DNA of 64,000 nucleotides from Mesorhizobium sp. M2A.F.Ca.ET.046.03.2.1 (GTDB lineage Bacteria > Pseudomonadota > Alphaproteobacteria > Rhizobiales > Rhizobiaceae): contig NZ_CP034449.1 in the NCBI RefSeq assembly GCF_003952425.1, positions 6,436,001-6,500,000 on the forward strand, written 5' to 3'. Below, one piece after another: positions 32,141-39,389 of this stretch; the stretch's first letter is position 1; each line of letters begins with the position of its first letter. The position numbers were made by a program, and so were the translations under genes. The notes below the pieces were generated by a model. The model was not told the origin of the DNA. It was given only the letters and a program-made list of their open reading frames with translations, and searched no databases.

Positions 32141-32976
32141 CGGCGTCCGCCTTCGAAGGCGGCGCGAAGCGCGGGACTGCGCGCGGCGACCGCGACCAGC
32201 AGCCCGACGACAAGCAGCAGCGTCGTGGAGAGGGCAGTCGCCACCCCCCAGCGCAAGGTCGAGGAGATCTGCACCGAGATGTATTCGGCGACCATGAGCA
32301 CGCGACCGGCGCCGAGGATGGCCGGCGTCACCAGGAAGCCGAGCGAGAAGATGACGATGAACAGGCTGGCGATCGCAAGGCCGGGCAGGCTGAGCGGCAG
32401 CCAGACGCGGGTGAAGATAGTGACGGGCCTCGCCCCAAGCGACCGCGCCGCCTGGATGATGCGGGGGTCGATTTCGGAAAGGTTGGCGTAGAGCAGCAGG
32501 ATCGCGAACGGCATCATGTAGTGGACCATGCCGACGATCACGCCGAACTGATTGTAGACGAGTTCCAGCGGCTCGGCGATCGCGCCGCTGCCGACCAGCG
32601 CCGAATTGAGCACACCGTTGCGGCGCAGGATGGTGATCCAGGCAAAGGCGCGCACCAGCACCGAGACCCAGAACGGCACCATGACCATGAACAGCGCGAC
32701 GCGGCGCGCGGCCGGCCGCATGTGGACCAGCGCGAAGGCGACCACATAGCTCACGACGATCGTCAGCACCGTCGTCACCGCCGAGACGATCATCGTGGTG
32801 CGCACCACCCGCCCGATCGCGGCGCTGCCGAACATCTCGACATAATTGCCGAAGCCGAAGGTCGGCTCGGTGAATGAGAGCGCCAGCACCTGAAGGATGG
32901 GGACCACGTAGAGACAGATCGTCAATAGCGCGGCCGGCACCGTCAGGCCGAAGGCCCAACGCTGGAAAGACGACAT
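32137..32976 (-). CDS. ABC transporter permease, PotB type
   Basis: Second channel subunit, 279 residues, six predicted helices, EAA-type loop AARSLGARPVTIFTRVWLP. It starts 45 bp after the binding-protein gene, with a stable stem-loop in that gap, and overlaps the next permease (ATGA). Confidence 0.92.
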   Translation of the reverse strand: MSSFQRWAFGLTVPAALLTICLYVVPILQVLALSFTEPTFGFGNYVEMFGSAAIGRVVRTTMIVSAVTTVLTIVVSYVVAFALVHMRPAARRVALFMVMVPFWVSVLVRAFAWITILRRNGVLNSALVGSGAIAEPLELVYNQFGVIVGMVHYMMPFAILLLYANLSEIDPRIIQAARSLGARPVTIFTRVWLPLSLPGLAIASLFIVIFSLGFLVTPAILGAGRVLMVAEYISVQISSTLRWGVATALSTTLLLVVGLLVAVAARSPALRAAFEGGRR

Positions 32977-32987
32977 GGCGGCTATCC

Positions 32988-33013
32988 GGCCACCGGCCTG
33001 GAAGCCGGTGGCC
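32988..33013 (-). terminator. Stem-loop between binding-protein and permease genes
   Basis: GGCCACCGGC pairs exactly with GCCGGTGGCC around a 6-base loop, 8 bp after the binding-protein stop. It lacks a T-run. Such loops commonly raise the level of binding protein over permease by partial termination or mRNA protection. Confidence 0.65.
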
Positions 33014-33021
33014 GTCCCTGA

Positions 33022-34122
33022 TCAGCGAGAGATGAAATCGAGGAACTTGTTCTGCAGCGCGGCTTCGTTGTCGGCGTAATACGCGGCCGAGATCTTCAAG
33101 CCTGTCTTGGCGTTCTCCGGCGCCAGCGAATAGACCGCCTTGTCGTCCTCGGTCATGAGAGCGAGCGCCTTGGGATTGGACGGGCCGTTCCCCATGATGC
33201 GCAGCAGGGTGATCTGGCCTTCCGGCTCCATCGACGAGTTGATGAAGTCGAACACCTTCTTGCCGGCGGGGTTGCCCTTCGGCACGGACCATGCGCTGGC
33301 AAACATCAGATTGTTGTTCCAGGTCCAGGTGAACTGGGGGTTCTCCTTGCGCAGCAGGTTGGCGCGGGTGTGCCAGATGTTGCCCATCACCACCTCGCCG
33401 TCGCGGAAGAGCTGCTGGCTCTGCGCACCCGACTCCCAGAAGATCAGGTTCGGCAGAAGCGGCTCCAGCTTCTTGAAGGCGCGGTCGACGTCGAGCGGGT
33501 AGATATCCTCGGCCTTGACGCCGTCGGCGAGCAGCACCGCCTCGAGCTGACCCTGGATCCATTTGCACATCGTGCGCTTGCCTGGGAATTTCTCGAGATC
33601 GAAGAAGTCGGCCCAACTGGCTGGCGCGGTCGAGAGCTTCTTGGAATCGTAGGCGAGCACGTTGGAATAGGTGTAGTTGCAGATGCCGAATTCGGCGGCG
33701 AGGCCGTCGCCGACCAGGCTCTTGTCGACGATCGAGTAGTCGATCGGTTCGACATAGCCACCCTTGCCGAGCACGAGCGCGTCGGTCATGCCGCCGTCGG
33801 TGGCGTCCCAGGTCACATTCTTGGAATCGACCATTGCGTGGATCGCGCCCGTCTCCGGGCCGGCGCCGTCGATCACGACTGGTATGCTCGACTTCTTGGT
33901 GAAGGGCTCGCCATAGGCCTTCTGGAAGGCGTCGAGCGCGGCGCCGCCCCAATTGCAGACGACGATCTCATTGGCTTCCGCCGATGCCGCGCCGGGCCGC
34001 ATCGCGACAGCGAGGCCGAGGCCGGCCATGGCGGTAATGAAGGAGCGACGGTCGATCCGACCGGATTTGAACTTCTCGATTGCTATTAAGGCTGCGTCTT
34101 GACCAAAGCGGTTGCTGGACAT
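33022..34122 (-). CDS. Extracellular substrate-binding protein, PotD/PotF-like
   Basis: Periplasmic receptor of the array's ABC importer, 366 residues. A twin-arginine-like signal (RIDRRSFITAMAGLGLAV, ending ASAEA near residue 50) is followed by the class II binding fold (IVVCNWGGAALDAFQKAYG; TWDATDGG). AAGGGG precedes ATG 34122. It begins 32 bp after the LacI gene. Ligand unknown; the neighbouring deiminase-like enzyme suggests a nitrogen-rich compound. Confidence 0.92.
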   Translation of the reverse strand: MSSNRFGQDAALIAIEKFKSGRIDRRSFITAMAGLGLAVAMRPGAASAEANEIVVCNWGGAALDAFQKAYGEPFTKKSSIPVVIDGAGPETGAIHAMVDSKNVTWDATDGGMTDALVLGKGGYVEPIDYSIVDKSLVGDGLAAEFGICNYTYSNVLAYDSKKLSTAPASWADFFDLEKFPGKRTMCKWIQGQLEAVLLADGVKAEDIYPLDVDRAFKKLEPLLPNLIFWESGAQSQQLFRDGEVVMGNIWHTRANLLRKENPQFTWTWNNNLMFASAWSVPKGNPAGKKVFDFINSSMEPEGQITLLRIMGNGPSNPKALALMTEDDKAVYSLAPENAKTGLKISAAYYADNEAALQNKFLDFISR

Positions 34123-34154
34123 GGCTGTTCCCCTTTTTATGTCCGTCTGGAGTC

Positions 34155-35387
34155 CTAGTTTTCGGTGACTTCCTCCCGGGCCGGCGCCAAGCCGCCGGTT
34201 GGCGGCTCGGAACCGGTATTGCTTGCAGACCGCCGTAGCCGGCGGCCTGATGGCGGCGCGACCGATGCACGGACGACGAGTTCGACGCCGATGCGTTCGG
34301 TGACCGCTTCTGTTTTTCTGCCTGTGATGAGGTCCAGCAGCATGGCGACGCCGCGCCGGCCGAATTCGGCCGGAGACTGCCGCACCGTCGTCAGCGCCGG
34401 CGAAAGAAGGTCGGCATTGCTGATGTCGTCGAAGCCGATGAGCGAGACATCCTCGGGAATGCGCAGGCCCATGCCGCGCGCCGCGCGCATGGCGCCAAGC
34501 GCCAGCATGTCGCCGCAGGTGAAGACGGCGGTCGGCGGATCCGGCTGGCCGAACAGCTCCTTGAAAGCGCCGACAGCCTGGTTTTCATCATAGTCGCAAT
34601 GGACCACCAGCCGGTTGTCGACCGCCATGCCCGCCGCTTCCAGCGCCTCGGCATAGCCGGAGAGCCGCTCGGTCGTGCTGAGCAGGCCATGCGGGCCGGC
34701 GATCGCGCCAATGCGGCGATGGCCCTTCTCGATCAGGTGGCTGGTTGCCATGCGGGCGCCGTCGGCGTTCCTGGCAAACAGGCGCGGCGCCCGGGCGCCC
34801 GGCACATCCTCGTCGAGCAGGACCACGCCGCCGGTCCGGTTGATGCATTTGACCAGCCGGCCGTCGTCCGAATGGTTGGTGAGAAGCAGGATGCCGTCCA
34901 CCTGGTGGTCCTCGATACGCGCCAGGAAGGCGAGCTCATGATCCACCAGGTTGCGGCTGTTGAGCATCAGCAGGTTGTAGCCGTGCCGCGCCGCCTCCGC
35001 TTCGGATGCGGAGGCGATGGCGGCAAACAGCGGATAGGCGATGTCCGAGGTTATCAGGCCGAGCGTCTCGCTGCTGCCGCGCGTCAGCCGCCGGGCAATG
35101 GCGTTGGGACGATAACCGAGGCGCGCAGCCGCCTGCTCGATCTTCAGCGCTGTCGAGTCGGGCAGGCTGATGCGGCCGTTGAGATGGCGCGACACGGAGG
35201 TTACCGAGACGCCCGCTGCCCGCGCGACATCACGGATGGTGATCTTCAATCGATCCGACAAACGCTTCAACGCTCCCGGCAGGATGATGTTGAACTTGGC
35301 TGGTAAACCGGTTTCGTAGACCGCCCAAAAAAAAGGGGCCGCCGGCTCCGGACCTGACAAGGCGAGGGCAGGGACGGGAGCGATCAC
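34155..35387 (-). CDS. LacI-family transcriptional regulator
   Basis: Ligand-responsive repressor, 410 residues from GTG 35387. The helix-turn-helix TIRDVARAAGVSVTSVSRHLNG begins only near residue 50, then the hinge and the periplasmic-binding-like domain (ETLGLITSDIAYPLFAAI; STTERLSGY; SLIGFDDIS). GTG 35387 has a good GGGAGA and overlaps the GntR stop, arguing for coupling, but the 45-residue leader is unusual; a TTG closer to the HTH is the alternative. It sits directly before the binding-protein gene and probably controls the importer. Confidence 0.9.
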   Translation of the reverse strand: MIAPVPALALSGPEPAAPFFWAVYETGLPAKFNIILPGALKRLSDRLKITIRDVARAAGVSVTSVSRHLNGRISLPDSTALKIEQAAARLGYRPNAIARRLTRGSSETLGLITSDIAYPLFAAIASASEAEAARHGYNLLMLNSRNLVDHELAFLARIEDHQVDGILLLTNHSDDGRLVKCINRTGGVVLLDEDVPGARAPRLFARNADGARMATSHLIEKGHRRIGAIAGPHGLLSTTERLSGYAEALEAAGMAVDNRLVVHCDYDENQAVGAFKELFGQPDPPTAVFTCGDMLALGAMRAARGMGLRIPEDVSLIGFDDISNADLLSPALTTVRQSPAEFGRRGVAMLLDLITGRKTEAVTERIGVELVVRASVAPPSGRRLRRSASNTGSEPPTGGLAPAREEVTEN

Positions 35388-36097
35388 AGAACGTCTCCCG
35401 CACGGAAGAACTCCTGATGCTCGCGCTTGAGGGTGGCCTGGTCGAAGTCGACATTGCGAATGTGCGCGGCCATGAGGCGCGCGGCCTCGCCAGTCTTGCC
35501 GGCACGGACTTCATCGAGGATCGCGCGATGCTCCGCGATGATCGAACGGATGTGATCCGGCTTCATGCCGATCAGGAACTGAACGCGCATCATGTCCGCC
35601 GATATATGCTGGCAGGCAGCCCAGGCGCGGGGATGCGCGAAGGCAGCCGTCAGGCCCGAGTGGAAGGCCATGTCGGCGCGATGCAGGGCGCCCATGTCGT
35701 CGCTGTCGACCAGCCGTTCCTGTGCCCGCAACGACAGCTCGATTTCGTCGAGCGTGCCGGGATCCGGATGGACGCCGCTGTTGGCGATGACCGCGCTTTC
35801 CAGGGTCGAGCGGATGAACACGGCCTCGCGGACCCGGGTCATGTCGATAAGCGAGACGCGGGTGCCGGTTTGCGGCGAAATCTCGATCAACCCCTCGTCG
35901 AAGAGCCGGGTGAAGGCCTCGCGCACCGGTGTGCGGCTGATGCCCATCGCCTGCGCGACGTCAGTCTCGGCAAGGCTCGCGCCCGGCAGGACACGCGCGG
36001 TGATGATCGCCTCGCGCAGTTCCTGATAGGCCTTGGCCGAAATCGTGTTCCGTCGCTCGTTCTGCTCGGTCAGGATTGGCGCGTTCAGCTTTAGCAT
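35384..36097 (-). CDS. GntR-family regulator with FCD domain
   Basis: FadR-subfamily repressor, 237 residues. The winged helix has AYQELREAIITARVLPGASL and SRTPVREAFTRLFDEGLIE; an FCD ligand domain follows (FIRSTLESAV; HRADMAFHSGL; HRAILDEV). ATG 36097 is chosen because the family begins here; the longer open frame is a shadow of the dehydrogenase. A CTGTATAC site touches its start, and a matching palindrome precedes the aldolase gene. It begins 16 bp after the dehydrogenase. Confidence 0.92.
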   Translation of the reverse strand: MLKLNAPILTEQNERRNTISAKAYQELREAIITARVLPGASLAETDVAQAMGISRTPVREAFTRLFDEGLIEISPQTGTRVSLIDMTRVREAVFIRSTLESAVIANSGVHPDPGTLDEIELSLRAQERLVDSDDMGALHRADMAFHSGLTAAFAHPRAWAACQHISADMMRVQFLIGMKPDHIRSIIAEHRAILDEVRAGKTGEAARLMAAHIRNVDFDQATLKREHQEFFRAGDVL

Positions 36098-36098
36098 A

Positions 36099-36110
36099 TC
36101 TGTATACTGG
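36099..36110. promoter_or_regulatory. Putative GntR operator near the GntR start
   Basis: TCTGTATACTGG, sharing the CTGTATAC core with the perfect palindrome at 37829-37840. It lies immediately upstream of the GntR ATG, in the 16-bp gap after the dehydrogenase, suggesting autoregulation. Confidence 0.5.
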
Positions 36111-36113
36111 CAT

Positions 36114-37058
36114 TCAGGAGTTTTGGGAGTCAAGAAGCGGTTTGCCGGAAACCAGCGGATTTCGTGGATCGTCGAGCGCTTTGATCGCCTCCGCGATCGC
36201 GGCCGCGGTCCCCTCGGGCGTTGGCAGGCCGCCGCAATGGGGTGTGATGCGCACGCTTTCATGCGCCCAGGCCCAATGATCGGCCGGCAGCGGCTCCTGG
36301 AGGAAAACGTCGAGCCAGGCGCCGGCGACATGGCCGCTGTCCAGCGCTTGCCTGAGCGCGGTCTCGTCGAGATGATCGCCACGCCCCAGATTGACCACAT
36401 AGGCACCCGGCGCCAGCAGGCCGAAGAGCCGCCCGTCGAGAATGCCGCGCGTGTGCTGGTTGGACGGCAGCAGGTTGACAAGGAGATCGGCCCCCGTGAC
36501 GGCCGGAACCAGTCCGCCCTCGCCATGAAAGGCGGTCACGCCGACACGTTCGCGGGGCGTGCGCGACCAGCCTGAGACGCGGAAGCCCGCTCCCGCGAGG
36601 CCCGACGCGACATGGCCGCCGATCATGCCCAGGCCAAGCACCGCGACCGACAAGGCGCCGCGGTCGCGGATCTCGGAAACAGCCCGCTGCCACCTGCGTG
36701 CGCGCTGGCTGCGGCGAACGGAAAAATCGTCCTGCTGGCGGGCGAATGCCGCGTGCATGGCGTAGTCGAGAATTTGCTGTGCTTGCGCGGGATCGCGCAG
36801 GCGCACGACAGGCATATCGTCGGGCAGGCGCGGATCGGAGGTCAATTGATCCGTGCCGGCGCCCAGGCAGAGCACAGCGCGCGTCGAAGCAGGCAGCTTC
36901 GCCATGTCCGGCGGAAAAGCCCAGGTCACCAGCAGGTCGTAGTCGGTGTCCGGGGCGCAATCGGTCCAGCGGCGGAATTCCACGCCGGGACAGGCCGAGC
37001 GCAACGCGGTATCGAACGCCTCCGAATAAGCGAGAGGATCGGCAAGCACGACCCGCAC
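36114..37058 (-). CDS. D-isomer-specific 2-hydroxyacid dehydrogenase
   Basis: NAD(P)-dependent oxidoreductase that interconverts a 2-keto acid and a D-2-hydroxy acid. The dinucleotide motif VLGLGMIGGHVASGLAGAG and VVNLGRGDHLDE (catalytic Arg region) are clear, and HCGG carries the catalytic His. GTG 37058, 4 bp after the aldolase stop, gives 314 residues; the frame is open upstream only over the aldolase gene. The pairing with an aldolase suggests a hydroxy- or keto-acid catabolic route; the substrate cannot be read. Confidence 0.88.
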   Translation of the reverse strand: MRVVLADPLAYSEAFDTALRSACPGVEFRRWTDCAPDTDYDLLVTWAFPPDMAKLPASTRAVLCLGAGTDQLTSDPRLPDDMPVVRLRDPAQAQQILDYAMHAAFARQQDDFSVRRSQRARRWQRAVSEIRDRGALSVAVLGLGMIGGHVASGLAGAGFRVSGWSRTPRERVGVTAFHGEGGLVPAVTGADLLVNLLPSNQHTRGILDGRLFGLLAPGAYVVNLGRGDHLDETALRQALDSGHVAGAWLDVFLQEPLPADHWAWAHESVRITPHCGGLPTPEGTAAAIAEAIKALDDPRNPLVSGKPLLDSQNS

Positions 37059-37062
37059 GGCG

Positions 37063-37788
37063 TCAACGGCCGTCGAAGACGAGGCCCGAGAGCCGACGCA
37101 ATGCCAGCCACTCCAGTTCGGCGGCGCCGTCCGGATCGGCCTCATATTGCGCGGCGGTGCGTTCGCACACGTTGCTGGACGGAAGATGCACGGGCCGGCC
37201 GCTGCCAAGCACGGCAAGCTGGATGCGGCACGCCTGCTCGAGGTTGTACATCAGGGAAAACGCCTCGCCGACGGAACGGCCAACCGTCAGCAGGCCATGG
37301 TTGCGCAGGATCATGGCGCGATTGTCGCCGAGATCGGCGACGAGGCGCTGCTGCTCGTCCCGGTCGAGAGCGATCCCCTCGAAAGCGTGATATCCGACAC
37401 GGCCGTAGAAGAGCAGGGCGGTCTGGTTAAGCGGCAGCAGGCCTTCTTCAAGGCAGCTGACCGCGACGCCCGCGGCGGTGTGCGTGTGCATGACGCAGAT
37501 AGCGTCGGGCCGTGCCGAATGGACCGCCGTGTGGATGACGATGCCTGCCGTGTTGATCGGAACCTGCGTGCCCCGCATCTGGCGTCCTTGATGGTCGATC
37601 ACCGCAAGCGAGTCCGCGGTGACTTCCCCGAACAGGTCGCCATAACGGTTGATCAGCAGGTGGTTCGGCTCTTCGGGCAATCGCGCCGAAATATGAGTGT
37701 GGATCAGGTCGTCCATGCCGAAATGGGCAATTAGCCTGTAAGCCGCCGCAAGTTCCTGGCGCATCGCCGTCTCGGTGGATGAAGTCAT
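37063..37788 (-). CDS. Class II aldolase/adducin family protein
   Basis: Zinc-dependent aldolase or decarboxylase fold, 241 residues. Metal ligands are visible in CVMHTHTAAGVAVS and a later His in LRNHGLLTVG; the N-terminal LIHTHISARLP is typical. ATG 37788 has AGGAGG about 10 bases upstream. It is the first gene of the minus-strand array and has the palindromic operator 40 bp upstream. Relatives act on fuculose phosphate, ribulose phosphate or keto-acids; the substrate here is undefined. Confidence 0.9.
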   Translation of the reverse strand: MTSSTETAMRQELAAAYRLIAHFGMDDLIHTHISARLPEEPNHLLINRYGDLFGEVTADSLAVIDHQGRQMRGTQVPINTAGIVIHTAVHSARPDAICVMHTHTAAGVAVSCLEEGLLPLNQTALLFYGRVGYHAFEGIALDRDEQQRLVADLGDNRAMILRNHGLLTVGRSVGEAFSLMYNLEQACRIQLAVLGSGRPVHLPSSNVCERTAAQYEADPDGAAELEWLALRRLSGLVFDGR

Positions 37789-37828
37789 TTGCAGGTCGCC
37801 TCCTGTTAACGATCGGCATACCTGAACT

Positions 37829-37840
37829 CCTGTATACAGG
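37829..37840. promoter_or_regulatory. Palindromic GntR-type operator before the aldolase gene
   Basis: CCTGTATACAGG, a perfect 12-bp palindrome 40 bp upstream of the aldolase start. The TGTATACA core is typical for FCD-type GntR regulators, and a related half appears at the GntR gene itself. Confidence 0.65.
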
Positions 37841-38066
37841 TCAATAACGTCCGCTTGGTTTTCATTGAGCGGCGGTGTGCGGGAATAGTGTGGCTGCGGT
37901 GAACGACGCTTTAATCCGCGGCCTCTGGCGGGCATCGGCCGGAGAACTGCTCGGCCTGTCAGTCCGACGTAAACAGCGTCAGAACGAGGGGTCAAATGCG
38001 TGTGCTATGAAGCCCCATAAGTGACCACTCGCTCCGGCGGACGTCGGTTCGCATTAGCTTCGCGAC

Positions 38067-39389
38067 TCAGGGTTCGCGGATGCTTTCGTCGAGACCACGC
38101 AGGAGCGGATAGAGGAAATATGACAAGATCGTGCGGTCGCCGGCCTTGATCTCCGCGGTCACTGCCATGCCAGGAATCAAGCGGAAACTGCTCGGCACAT
38201 CACGCAGATCGGTCGCGGTCAATTCCACCCGTGCCTTGTAATAAGGACGTTGTTGCCCACCATTCTTCGGATCCTGTGTGAAGGTGTCGTCCGAGACGGT
38301 TCGAACCTTACCGGACAGGGTACCGTGCTTCTGGAAGGCCCACGCCTCGAGTTTCAGGCGAACTTCACTGCCGGCCTCGACATGGCCGACATCGAGCCCC
38401 TGGACAGAGACTTCTGCCTCCAATGGAGAACCCAGAGGAACGAGCGTATAAAGCGGCTCTGCTTCTTTCAATACCGAGCCAACAGAGCGCTGCGCCACTT
38501 CGAGCACGATCGCGTCGGCGGGTGCGGTTAACACCGTGACAGCCTTCCGCCGCAGCGCCTTGTCGAGTTCCCTGGCCGCGGCATCGTGATCGCGGCGCGC
38601 TTGGACTAGTTCCTCGGCGGTCTTCTGGCGGAACTCTGCGAGGTAAGCCGCTTCCTCGGCCTTCAAGCGTTCCACATTCTCCTCAAGCTCAGCCATGTTA
38701 TTGCCCGCAAGCAGCATTTCCTGCTCGACCTGCAGCCGCTGACCCTTGGCAGACAGATAGTCGACCTTCGAGCCGACCTCCCTCTTCAGCAGAACGTCCC
38801 GCATCGTCTCAAGATCTTTCGCCACGCCAAGGCGAACCTCCAATGCCTCGCGATCGGCGCTCTTGGTCGCCATCTGGGCTTGAACATTGCGGATCTGCCG
38901 ATCGTAAGAAGCCAGCTTCGCCTTGTTCTCCTCTACCCTCCGGATCCATATCGTCGACTGCAGGCGCGCTTCGTCATCCAGGTTTTGGGGGTTGTATGGC
39001 CGGTCGTCGAGCTCGGACTCGAGCCGCCCGATTTGCGCGGCGAGGCTCGCGACCTTTCCCCGCAATTGATCGGCATCGGCTTCGCTGAACGTCGCGTCGA
39101 GGGTCGCCAATGCGTCGCCTTTCCGCACGATGTCGCCCACCTTGGCGTCGATGCTGCGCACGGTCGAAATCTCGAGCGGCTGCACCACAATCGTCGAGGC
39201 CGTCGTCACCAGCTTGCCCGGTGCGACCACGATCTGGTCGACCTTGGCTACCGAAGCCCAAATGCCAGCGACCATGATGACCGCGACAAGTACGTACAGC
39301 GTGGCTCCCACGACCCAGGGCGGGCGCCGCTCGTCAATCTTGCGTGCATCGCTTTGAAAGTCTCTCACCGCTGGAAGGAGCGTGCTCAT
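38067..39389 (-). CDS. Type I secretion periplasmic adaptor (HlyD family)
   Basis: Links the inner-membrane ABC exporter to an outer-membrane TolC-type channel. The 440 residues have one N-terminal membrane helix (VVGATLYVLVAVIMVAGIWA), a lipoyl-like strand (VVAPGKLVTTASTIVVQPL), a long coiled coil (about 105-300) and a C-terminal barrel. The HlyD signature appears near PGMAVTAEIKAGDRTILSYF. ATG 39389 overlaps the exporter stop by 4 bp. No TolC gene is in the window. Confidence 0.94.
   Translation of the reverse strand: MSTLLPAVRDFQSDARKIDERRPPWVVGATLYVLVAVIMVAGIWASVAKVDQIVVAPGKLVTTASTIVVQPLEISTVRSIDAKVGDIVRKGDALATLDATFSEADADQLRGKVASLAAQIGRLESELDDRPYNPQNLDDEARLQSTIWIRRVEENKAKLASYDRQIRNVQAQMATKSADREALEVRLGVAKDLETMRDVLLKREVGSKVDYLSAKGQRLQVEQEMLLAGNNMAELEENVERLKAEEAAYLAEFRQKTAEELVQARRDHDAAARELDKALRRKAVTVLTAPADAIVLEVAQRSVGSVLKEAEPLYTLVPLGSPLEAEVSVQGLDVGHVEAGSEVRLKLEAWAFQKHGTLSGKVRTVSDDTFTQDPKNGGQQRPYYKARVELTATDLRDVPSSFRLIPGMAVTAEIKAGDRTILSYFLYPLLRGLDESIREP

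Noticed and set aside
31331..33952. An 873-codon open frame on the minus strand
   Set aside because: Only its last 269 codons (from 32140) encode a permease. The upstream part is Arg/Pro/Gly-rich shadow text over the other permease and the binding-protein gene, typical of high-GC DNA.
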